From an uncultured Clostridia bacterium (GTDB lineage Bacteria > Bacillota > Clostridia > TANB77 > CAG-508): a DNA stretch of 35,455 nucleotides. Made by a program: the position numbers and the translations under genes. Below the pieces are notes generated by a model that was not told the origin of the DNA, did not search any database, and worked only from the letters and a program-made list of their open reading frames with translations. Below, piece after piece: positions 7,801-13,522 of the stretch. Every line of letters begins with the position of its first letter. Positions within the stretch are counted from its first letter, which is position 1. The DNA lies in NCBI GenBank assembly GCA_947624655.1, contig CANQLH010000021.1, positions 1 through 35,455 on the forward strand, written 5' to 3'.

Positions 7801-9101
7801 CCGTATGCCTTCTGAAAATCCGTAGGAGTCTCAACATAAAAATACCAACCTTTTAGGTTTTCCGGAGTTGATAAAGAACCCTCACCGTTATCAACATCAG
7901 GGTCATCAGCTTCGCTTTCAGTCCAACATGATTTTTGAATATTACCGTCTCGCGTTATACCGTGTTTTGTAACGTTTACTTGGATTTTAAGGAATGCTTT
8001 CGGTGGGTCAATTTGACCGCCGCTTATACAATCCTGATAGGTGCTTGAACCATATCCTATTAATGCGCCTGTACTGCATTTTGTGGGTATATTTTTCTTT
8101 TCTCTTGATATTGACGTTACAGCAGCTGTCTTATTATTAACGCTACCGGCTACAATGGAAAAAGTGACTTTGTTACCGCTCTGAGTAACTTTAACTTTTG
8201 CGTTGCCAACGTCATAAGTGCCTGCAAGCGAATCAAAGTATGACGATAAAACACCGTTATCATCATTTTTAGTTACTGAGCTGTAAGTCCATTTGTTATT
8301 AGCCTCGTAATAATTTGCATTAAGTGTTATTGTTGGAGCATTAGGACTGTTACTATTCATAAATGACGGCAATTTTTGAAACTTAGCCATTTCTGAAACT
8401 ATGTTATTGTAACAAGCACGAATATTGGGATTTGCTCCGCCGGAACAATACAACGACAGATAACCGCTTTTGCCTTTATTTAGTGCATAAGGTGCAGATG
8501 TGCTTCGCTCACCTTTAACTATCTCCCAAACAATAAGCTGTGTTGCTAAGTATGCCTGATAGTCATTAATAGTACCCGACTCAATTTTGCTTTTGTTACC
8601 GTCAAGACCGTGACACATTACGACCCTGAGAGCTTCTCTTTTCAATGCAGGTAAGTTATCCCATACAGCACTTGTATCAGACATATTGGAATCTGTGTGC
8701 AAAGCAACACCGGGTTCAATGCAATAGGCATGCTTTCCATCGAATTTTATCATCATTGCAGCTTCGCCTACCGCTTGCCCTATCATTGCTTTTTTCACTT
8801 TTATGGTATTGCCGTTTGTATCAGTACAATACTCAAATGTAGGGTGATGTCCGTTTGCCAATAATGCAATATTTCGGTTATTGCAATACTTTAAATATTC
8901 ATCTCTTGTAAAATAACCGGAATAACTGTATAATTCCCCTACATCTTCATTTGTAAGGACATCACCGTCAGAATTGATATTATCTGCACTTTTATTTATT
9001 GTGGCTGCTGATACGGTTATACCTGTTGCCGGCAAAATAGAAAACACTGAAATAGCAGCTAATAAAACAGCCGTGATTTTACTTAAAATTTTCTTTTGCA
9101 A
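4815..9101 (-). CDS. Giant pilus tip/adhesin protein with thioester domain and six SpaA-type repeats
   Basis: A 1,428-residue surface protein starting at a TTG (9101) nine bases after AAAGGAG. Signal peptide is residues 1-33. The N-terminal domain has Cys127 in HAYCIEPG and Gln188 in ATQLIVWEIV, the Cys/Gln pair of Gram-positive thioester adhesins that bind host or cell surfaces covalently. Further Cna-B-like domains follow (about 540-740). Residues about 741-1388 are six 108-residue repeats, each beginning GSVTLYK and holding LAGSEWALYTS and the E-box YYFLETKAPSG. The last repeat diverges at its end. The sorting signal is LLSTGG, then a membrane helix and KKRKER. It is first in the pilus operon. 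On a conjugative element, attachment to mating partners or gut surfaces is the likely role (inference). Confidence 0.9.
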   Translation of the reverse strand: MQKKILSKITAVLLAAISVFSILPATGITVSAATINKSADNINSDGDVLTNEDVGELYSYSGYFTRDEYLKYCNNRNIALLANGHHPTFEYCTDTNGNTIKVKKAMIGQAVGEAAMMIKFDGKHAYCIEPGVALHTDSNMSDTSAVWDNLPALKREALRVVMCHGLDGNKSKIESGTINDYQAYLATQLIVWEIVKGERSTSAPYALNKGKSGYLSLYCSGGANPNIRACYNNIVSEMAKFQKLPSFMNSNSPNAPTITLNANYYEANNKWTYSSVTKNDDNGVLSSYFDSLAGTYDVGNAKVKVTQSGNKVTFSIVAGSVNNKTAAVTSISREKKNIPTKCSTGALIGYGSSTYQDCISGGQIDPPKAFLKIQVNVTKHGITRDGNIQKSCWTESEADDPDVDNGEGSLSTPENLKGWYFYVETPTDFQKAYGAKYIILGPTNELGFTQSLSEYIIKNIDSSCSKDVPYGEYEAYELGKLKDGASGKDFKNDYYFPDGWRQEYDQVYGSQYPSGTLRITESGSADFVNGYVNNVYDIKLEISKSCEDGASPQGYYFELRNTADSKVTVIGPTGTDGTIKTNVPEGSYIVKELGKKQSNGTYKIPAQYDVPAEVELEVSADTYKAAQESGYDAIQIAFTNTTSSYIAIEKSDKDTAAKLANAVYGIYSDKTALNLLETLTTNSNGYAQSADKYGTGTYYVKEITAPSGYLLSDTVYTVELTPTSNENNVVKVKCTDTKITGSVTLYKQDNSGKSLAGSEWALYTSGNTQVKLAQTGNGSYTYSTSGSVTTLVTDSNGRLTVNNLPLGSYYFLETKAPSGYVLSTVHRNFTISESTQDVTVNVKNTPMTGSVTLYKKDDNGNSLAGSEWALYTSNGSRVPLAQSGNGSYTYSTSGSVTTLTTDNSGKLSVSNLPLGSYYFLETKAPSGYVLSTVHRNFTITESNKTVTVNVKNTPITGSVTLYKQDNSGKSLAGSEWALYTSSGTQVKLAQTGNGSYTYTTSGSVTKLVTDGNGRLTVNNLPLGSYYFLETKAPSGFVLSTVHRNFTITESNKTVTVNVKNTPITGSVTLYKQDNSGKSLAGSEWALYTSSGTQVKLAQTGNGSYTYTISGSVTKLVTDGNGRLTVNNLPLGSYYFLETKAPAGFKLSTTHRNFTITESTQDVTVSVKNTPITGSVTLYKQDNNGKALAGSEWTLYTSSGTRVQLAQTGNGSYTYTISGSVTTLVTDGNGRLTVNNLPLGSYYFEETKAPAGFKLSTIHRNFTISESTKDVTLNVKNTPITGSVTLYKKDNNGNSLAGSEWALYTSSGVRVPLAQSGNGSYTYSTSGSVTTLVTDSNGRLIISSLPLGNYYFEETKAPIGTMPYGKKIEFTISENNNETLNCELIVKDDKAVLLSTGGKGNSNIYFIGLTFLIAAIATIVIYIKKRKER
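4938..6881. repeat. Six tandem 324-bp repeats in the adhesin gene
   Basis: Counting down from 6881, each 324-bp unit encodes one 108-residue SpaA-like module. Neighbouring units in the middle (about 5586-6233) are nearly identical over long stretches, while the outer ones have drifted. The unit adjoining the sorting signal keeps the first ~80 residues and then diverges. In-frame gain or loss of units by recombination is expected. Confidence 0.92.
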
Positions 9102-9187
9102 AAAGATTGTCTCCTTTCTTACAAATTTTTATTAAAATACAGTTATATTACGGTCTATCTCTTATACGCATAGTTATCCCCTTTCTT

Positions 9188-9250
9188 GTAACTCGCTATT
9201 TGTTGGCCGCAACTTTCCGATGAAAAGTTTCAGCTGAAAAAACGAGTTAC
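9188..9250. repeat. GTAACTC/GAGTTAC hairpin element, copy 1
   Basis: A 63-bp imperfect hairpin bounded by GTAACTCG and CGAGTTAC, 87 bp upstream of the adhesin start codon in a 350-bp gap. It belongs to the dispersed family also seen at 16588, 16654, 17677, 22850, 32609 and 32692. The core differs from the other copies but contains GGCCGCAACTTT facing AAAGTTTCAGCTG. It would lie in the leader of the pilus mRNA if transcription starts farther right. Confidence 0.75.
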
Positions 9251-9278
9251 ATTTAGAATTAAAAATTATTTATGATAT

Positions 9279-9315
9279 AAAAAAAGACAGAGCCTTGACC
9301 CTGTCTTTGTTTTTA
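9279..9315 (-). terminator. Rho-independent terminator after gene 9447-9767
   Basis: Stem AAAGACAG/CTGTCTTT with a short GC-bearing loop region, followed on the minus strand by a run of seven T residues. It closes the 11043-9447 operon and separates it from the pilus operon starting at 9101. Apart from the neighbouring hairpin and this terminator, the 9102-9446 gap shows nothing else clear. Confidence 0.8.
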
Positions 9316-9446
9316 TTTACTATAAAAAAGAAATTTCCCTATTGCTATAGAATTCCTATTACTGTAAACAGTAAACTTTTTAAATATTCTTTTTTAATAA
9401 CTTTCTTTTTAATGAAAATCATAGTCTTTTTATCCTCCAGTTCTTA

Positions 9447-9767
9447 TTAAATTTCATACAAAGGAAATTCATCAATGCTAACCCACATTTCGTCTGTTAG
9501 TTCACCTTTTTTTAACGCTTCACGAATAATCTTTGGAACACATCTTTCGCGATGTAAATAAATTTTAACATCTTCAAATTCTTTATAGTATTCAAGGGTT
9601 CTTATATCAATAACAGGAATAACTCTTTTTTTATCAATATCCGCAACGGTGTACCAATATGTAAGTGGATATTCCTTTATAATTGTATAAATTCTAATGT
9701 TTTTATATTTATAAAACATTGTTCCTCTAGTACAGTCTAACCCTAATTCTTTTGTGTAATCTACCAT
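9447..9767 (-). CDS. Unknown small soluble protein
   Basis: A 106-residue product if started at the ATG at 9767, which has GAGAAAGGAAAAC seven bases upstream. A longer in-frame start at 9794 lacks a comparable site and would overlap the previous gene. Sequence features: VDYTKELGLDCTRGTMFYKY at the start, then alternating beta-like strands (YWYTVADIDKKRVIPVI) and an acidic C-terminus. No signal peptide or membrane segment is present. I do not recognise a family. It is the last gene before the terminator at 9279-9315. Confidence 0.6.
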   Translation of the reverse strand: MVDYTKELGLDCTRGTMFYKYKNIRIYTIIKEYPLTYWYTVADIDKKRVIPVIDIRTLEYYKEFEDVKIYLHRERCVPKIIREALKKGELTDEMWVSIDEFPLYEI

Positions 9768-9787
9768 TTGTTTTCCTTTCTCTGCGT

Positions 9788-10222
9788 TTACCAAAAAGTA
9801 TAAGTGTATTTAGTTTCTACAAAACAGTTTAAAAGATTAAAATATTGATTTTTTTCAACCGTTAACGTTGTAGGTTTTACTTTATAATCGCTAACAACTG
9901 TAGTATTTCTATCAGGTGTGATTTCATGAACTAAAATAGTTCCGTACGTATCTTTTGCAGAGAATAGGATTTTGATATTAATTTCGTCATTTAATTGTTT
10001 ATATTCCTTATAACTTGTTACTGAGTATGTTTTAGAATTAATATCGTTTATTTTTATACTTAAAGAACTTGTAAAACTATAATTAGCGATTGTAAAAAAA
10101 ATTATAGCAATCAAAAGAGTCCCTATAGCTGAAATAAGATGAGTATATTGAGGAATATATCTAAATGAAATTAAAAAAAGTATAAAACACACAATTGAAA
10201 ATATTAAAAATAGCCAAGCCAT
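9788..10222 (-). CDS. Unknown membrane protein
   Basis: A 144-residue protein with two N-terminal membrane helices (residues about 3-20 and 30-50) and an extracytoplasmic C-terminal domain of ~90 residues (KINDINSKTYSVTSYKEYKQ, then a beta-rich stretch ending KYTYTFW). An AGGACGGTGA sequence precedes the ATG. It lies between the second sortase (10252-11043) and the 106-residue unknown, with short gaps, so all three are probably cotranscribed. No family is recognised. A role at the envelope with the sortase is only inferred from position. Confidence 0.6.
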   Translation of the reverse strand: MAWLFLIFSIVCFILFLISFRYIPQYTHLISAIGTLLIAIIFFTIANYSFTSSLSIKINDINSKTYSVTSYKEYKQLNDEINIKILFSAKDTYGTILVHEITPDRNTTVVSDYKVKPTTLTVEKNQYFNLLNCFVETKYTYTFW

Positions 10223-10251
10223 TTTTTCACCGTCCTAATATAAAATAAAAA

Positions 10252-11043
10252 TTATATTCTCGCACAGATAACATAATATCTGTTAAATCCTCCTGCACCG
10301 TCTGAAATACAGGTAAGCATAGTGAGTAAATCTTTACCCGAATTGATAAACACCGCCTCAGACTGAGTTGCTTTGCAAACCTTAGTATCAATAACTTTGT
10401 AAGTCATTGTGTACCAATAGTTTGTAAGCTCTACCGTATCGCCCTTATTTAACTTTCTGATATTATCAAAGAAAATCCTGCCAATGTAACCTGTATGACC
10501 TGCAAGCACACAATTTGTACTTTCACCGCCTAAAGGCAGTGAGGTATAAGTAAGATGTGCAGCTCCATAACTCATATTACTGTCATTTGCTCCTAAATAG
10601 ATAGGCAGTTTCATTCCGATTGTCGGTGCGGAAACATATCCATATATTCCAGTGTAAATACCATAATCAGCAAGATTAAGCACCGGATTAACATATGATG
10701 TTTCATCAACGAGCAGTGAGTTTTGATTATCCTTTAAATTATTATTGTAAGCATTGCTGTCTTGATATAATCGTTCGAGATCTGGAGCAAAAAGCAACGG
10801 TATGTAGCTTGTACGATTTCCTGAGCTGTCAATCGGGTAACCCTCATCATCAATCTCGCCTTTTTTTATTGCTTCCTCAAATGTTTCATCTTCAACAGCG
10901 TTTTCAATTTGTTTATCGAATTTTTCTATTTCAGCGTTGGCAATCTGAGTTCCGATAAAATTAGAAATTAGCGGAAACAATATCAGACTGAGTCCTGTAA
11001 CAATAAGAATTATCGAAATTGTTGTAATCAGTTTTTTTCGCAA
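10252..11043 (-). CDS. Second sortase
   Basis: A 263-residue membrane-anchored sortase. The TTG at 11043 is chosen because AGGTGG lies six bases before it. The longer ATG at 11061 would put the ribosome site inside a terminator stem. Layout: an N-terminal membrane helix (residues about 6-26), a long acidic linker, then the catalytic domain with PIYLGAN, His in LAGHTGYIG, Cys about 245 in LTMLTCISD and Arg about 255 in GFNRYYV. It has no C-terminal membrane helix, unlike the sortase at 2475-3308. It may anchor the pilus base or the lipoprotein-cluster products. The subclass is not certain from sequence alone. Confidence 0.88.
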   Translation of the reverse strand: MRKKLITTISIILIVTGLSLILFPLISNFIGTQIANAEIEKFDKQIENAVEDETFEEAIKKGEIDDEGYPIDSSGNRTSYIPLLFAPDLERLYQDSNAYNNNLKDNQNSLLVDETSYVNPVLNLADYGIYTGIYGYVSAPTIGMKLPIYLGANDSNMSYGAAHLTYTSLPLGGESTNCVLAGHTGYIGRIFFDNIRKLNKGDTVELTNYWYTMTYKVIDTKVCKATQSEAVFINSGKDLLTMLTCISDGAGGFNRYYVICARI

Positions 11044-11061
11044 ATAAAACCACCTGCACAT

Positions 11062-11095
11062 AAAAAAGACAGAGTATTAAACTCTGTCTTTTACT
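11062..11095 (-). terminator. Rho-independent terminator after lipoprotein gene
   Basis: Stem AAAAGACAGAGT/ACTCTGTCTTTT with a 4-base loop, flanked by A- and T-runs on both sides, so it could act in both directions. It lies between the lipoprotein gene (ending 11147) and the second sortase (starting 11043). Its stem sequence resembles that of the terminator at 9279-9315. Confidence 0.82.
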
Positions 11096-11146
11096 TTTTT
11101 ACTTCTAAATTGTAAATAATATTTTTGTTATTTTACTATCAAGATA

Positions 11147-12271
11147 TTAATTGTAACAGAAATATATTTCGTATTCTCCGTCACTTAATCTTTCATAATA
11201 ATAATTGAATCTAAAGTGTTCATATTTATTATTATATGGACCACCAATCAAATTAGCTTCAACTTCTGCATCAAGATATTCAATGTTTTCGCATATGGCT
11301 TGATTTACAGACATAACCCAACTTTTCGTATGAAGATTTGTAGGTGTATGAAACCAACCTGAGTTATTAATATTGTTTGAAGGTGTATAAATCATTCCCT
11401 TTGCTTTAAAATGAGCAATAACTGCATTAACAATTTTTTGCATATTCTTATCCGTACACAATTCTGAGTGAGAAATAGGAGTATCATCAGTTACAGGTGC
11501 TTTTGTAGGCTTCGGATTTACATTAACTGTACATTTTGCCGTTTTGCCGTTGTTGGACTTTACTGTAATTGTACAGCTTCCGGCGCTCTTGCCATATACG
11601 GTTACGGTTGAACCCGAACAGCTTATAGCAGCATTGCCGTTGTTTGAGCTTGCTGTATAATTTCTATTTGTAGCATTACCAGGATTAATTGTGACGTTAA
11701 ATGAATTACTGCTGCCGACAGTAACATTCATTGAACTTTTGCTCAAACTTACACTTGTAACAGCAACAGTTGTTGATTTTGGCTTCGGATTTACTGAACC
11801 GGAAGAACCGTTATTCTTTGTGCCGTAAGAATTATTGTTTTGAGACGAATTGTTCTTATTTGAATTATTTACAGAAGTATTTGACTTCTTTGAAGATGAT
11901 GTACTGTTGTTAGTTTTACTGCTTGATGAGTTGTTTCCTATTGCACTGTTTTTATTCTTTTTATTGTCAGACTTCGAAATTTCAGATTTTGAGCTTTCAG
12001 ACTTTGAGTTTTCAGACTTTGAGTTTTCAGATGTAGTGCTTTCGGATTTTTCTTTCTCTGTGTTGTTGCTGTTCATATTGGCAGCACTTGAATCTCCCTG
12101 ATTATAGGTACTGTCCTGCTCATCAGTTAAAAGCTCATCTTTTGTTGATATATCAGAAACTGATATTGTTTCATTAGTCATTGTATTATTTTGGCTGTTT
12201 CCGCAACCAGAAAATACATACGCTGATATAATTAATGTAACTGCAATAGCAGTGATTTTTGTTTTCTTCAT
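11147..12271 (-). CDS. Ig-like (Big_2) surface lipoprotein
   Basis: A 374-residue lipoprotein. The start at 12271 has AAAGGAGGATC eight bases upstream and gives MKKTKITAIAVTL with lipobox VFSGCGN (Cys about 23). An upstream ATG at 12319 falls in the promoter and is rejected. Residues about 25-165 are low-complexity Ser/Asn/Lys-rich, with repeated SKSEN-type pentapeptides, probably a wall-spanning stalk. Residues about 170-255 match a bacterial Ig-like Big_2 domain (VTSVSLSKSSMNVTVG). The last ~115 residues form an unrecognised globular domain with HTPTNLHTKSW and FNYYYERLSDGEYEIYF. It is displayed on the cell surface, and a role in adhesion or mating contact is inferred from context. Confidence 0.8.
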   Translation of the reverse strand: MKKTKITAIAVTLIISAYVFSGCGNSQNNTMTNETISVSDISTKDELLTDEQDSTYNQGDSSAANMNSNNTEKEKSESTTSENSKSENSKSESSKSEISKSDNKKNKNSAIGNNSSSSKTNNSTSSSKKSNTSVNNSNKNNSSQNNNSYGTKNNGSSGSVNPKPKSTTVAVTSVSLSKSSMNVTVGSSNSFNVTINPGNATNRNYTASSNNGNAAISCSGSTVTVYGKSAGSCTITVKSNNGKTAKCTVNVNPKPTKAPVTDDTPISHSELCTDKNMQKIVNAVIAHFKAKGMIYTPSNNINNSGWFHTPTNLHTKSWVMSVNQAICENIEYLDAEVEANLIGGPYNNKYEHFRFNYYYERLSDGEYEIYFCYN

Positions 12272-12290
12272 AAAGATCCTCCTTTGTGAC

Positions 12291-12319
12291 ATTTTAACAC
12301 TTATTGAGTGTTTTTTCAA
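12291..12319 (-). promoter_or_regulatory. Promoter with palindromic operator for the lipoprotein gene
   Basis: On the minus strand, TTGAAA (12314-12319) and TAAAAT (12291-12296) are separated by exactly 17 bp. The spacer is filled by a near-perfect palindrome AACACT-tattg-AGTGTT (12296-12312). A dimeric repressor bound there would block RNA polymerase. The start codon is about 20 bp downstream. Confidence 0.65.
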
Positions 12320-12666
12320 GTAGATACTACTCTCAAACTAATAATATGTGTTTCCAACAGGTCACGTTCCCTTGCCCTCACGGACAGTATTTCAATATAG
12401 TTAAAAATCATCACACAATAAAACAAAAATTTCATTATGAGAGGTTTGCAGAATGCAAAACTCTTTTAACTACAAGTATCTTCGCCTGCCACATATTGAT
12501 TAAATTTTCAAGGTGCAAAATTTACAATAAAAAATGTTTTTTTATTGTTCTTAAATAGTCCATTAATACTAAAAAAATATAAAACTTTACATCTTATAAA
12601 AATAAAGATATAAATTAAATAAATATAATGGTCGTTTTTTTTAGCCAATAAAAAGCACTTGCAGTT
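12320..12666. other. Intergenic stretch, no gene supported
   Basis: The divergent gap between the lipoprotein and the recombinase. A short hairpin AGAGGTTTGCA-gaa-TGCAAAACTCT lies at about 12439-12464. The part around 12360-12395 is less AT-rich than its surroundings. Reading frames here lack ribosome sites and recognisable products. I see no further signal. Confidence 0.5.
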
Positions 12667-12695
12667 TTGATTTTTACTTTTTCGTACTGTATAAT
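12667..12695 (+). promoter_or_regulatory. Promoter of the recombinase operon
   Basis: TTGATT (12667-12672), 17-bp spacer, TATAAT (12690-12695), then AAGGA and the ATG at 12728. It drives the rightward transcript of recombinase, polyvalent protein and small gene 16352-16591. Confidence 0.7.
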
Positions 12696-12727
12696 AAAAC
12701 AAATATAATTTTAAGGAAGATAAGAAA

Positions 12728-13522
12728 ATGATATATGGATACGCAAGAGTAAGCACTAAACAACAAAATCTCGAACTACAGCTTAACAATTTAAAAAAAT
12801 ATGGCTGTGATAAAATCTTTGCAGAAAAGGTAACTGGTGACTATCGCAAAAGAAAAGACAGAGAGCAACTTGATGAATTGCTCTCTGTCATAAAAACAGG
12901 TGATACACTTGTTGTTTGGAAACTTGACCGTCTATCAAGAACTTTGCTTCAAACTGTATCTATTCTTGAATTTCTTTTAAAAAATGATATTTCGTTTGTA
13001 TCTATAAATGATAATTTTGATACAAAGACTTCATATGGTAAAGCGTTATTATATATGGCAGCAGTGTTTGCACAACTTGAAGTAGATTTAATATCTGAAC
13101 GAACATTAGAGGGACTTGAAGCTGCACGACAAAACGGTCATTATGGTGGACGCCCTTCTATTTCAAAAGTTACTCAATCTAAGATGTATCAAATGTATTA
13201 TAGCGGTGATTATACAATAAGTGAAATTTGTAGTGCTTGCAACATAACACAAACGACCCTATATAATTATCTAAAACGCTTCAATGAAAACCCAGATGAA
13301 CGCCCCGAAATAATTGCTTTTGATAAACCACCGAAAAAAGAAAAAATATACCCGTCACGCACCGTAGGCAGACCCACATTAAGTGAAACACTTATATCAA
13401 AAGTACAAAGTATGTATTCTGACCCTCAATATAGCGTAAATGATATAATTAAAAAAACGGGTCTTTCACGTTCAACAATATATAAATATGGCAAACAAAA
13501 AAGGAGTGATAAAAATGCCTAA
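12728..13522 (+). CDS. Serine recombinase (resolvase/invertase type) with two helix-turn-helix domains
   Basis: A 264-residue protein whose catalytic domain (residues 1-140) opens MIYGYARVSTKQQNLELQL, with nucleophile Ser9. It also carries KLDRLSRTLLQ and the AQLEVDLISERT helix of the resolvase/invertase family. The normal 45-residue C-terminal HTH occurs twice: GGRPSISKV...ITQTTLYNYLK (about 140-185) and VGRPTLSET...LSRSTIYKYGK (about 213-258), so the protein is about 75 residues longer than a Hin/Tn3-type enzyme. Likely roles are resolution of plasmid dimers or inversion of a segment; it is too small for a large serine integrase. Its stop codon overlaps the start of the next gene. Confidence 0.92.
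   Translation: MIYGYARVSTKQQNLELQLNNLKKYGCDKIFAEKVTGDYRKRKDREQLDELLSVIKTGDTLVVWKLDRLSRTLLQTVSILEFLLKNDISFVSINDNFDTKTSYGKALLYMAAVFAQLEVDLISERTLEGLEAARQNGHYGGRPSISKVTQSKMYQMYYSGDYTISEICSACNITQTTLYNYLKRFNENPDERPEIIAFDKPPKKEKIYPSRTVGRPTLSETLISKVQSMYSDPQYSVNDIIKKTGLSRSTIYKYGKQKRSDKNA

Noticed and set aside
12304-12558. 84-codon plus-strand frame between lipoprotein and recombinase
   Set aside because: No ribosome site, begins inside the lipoprotein promoter, and the product has no recognisable pattern.
12728-13522. Integrase of an integrative element
   Set aside because: The protein is a short resolvase/invertase-type serine recombinase, not a large serine or tyrosine integrase, and no attachment-site duplication is visible.
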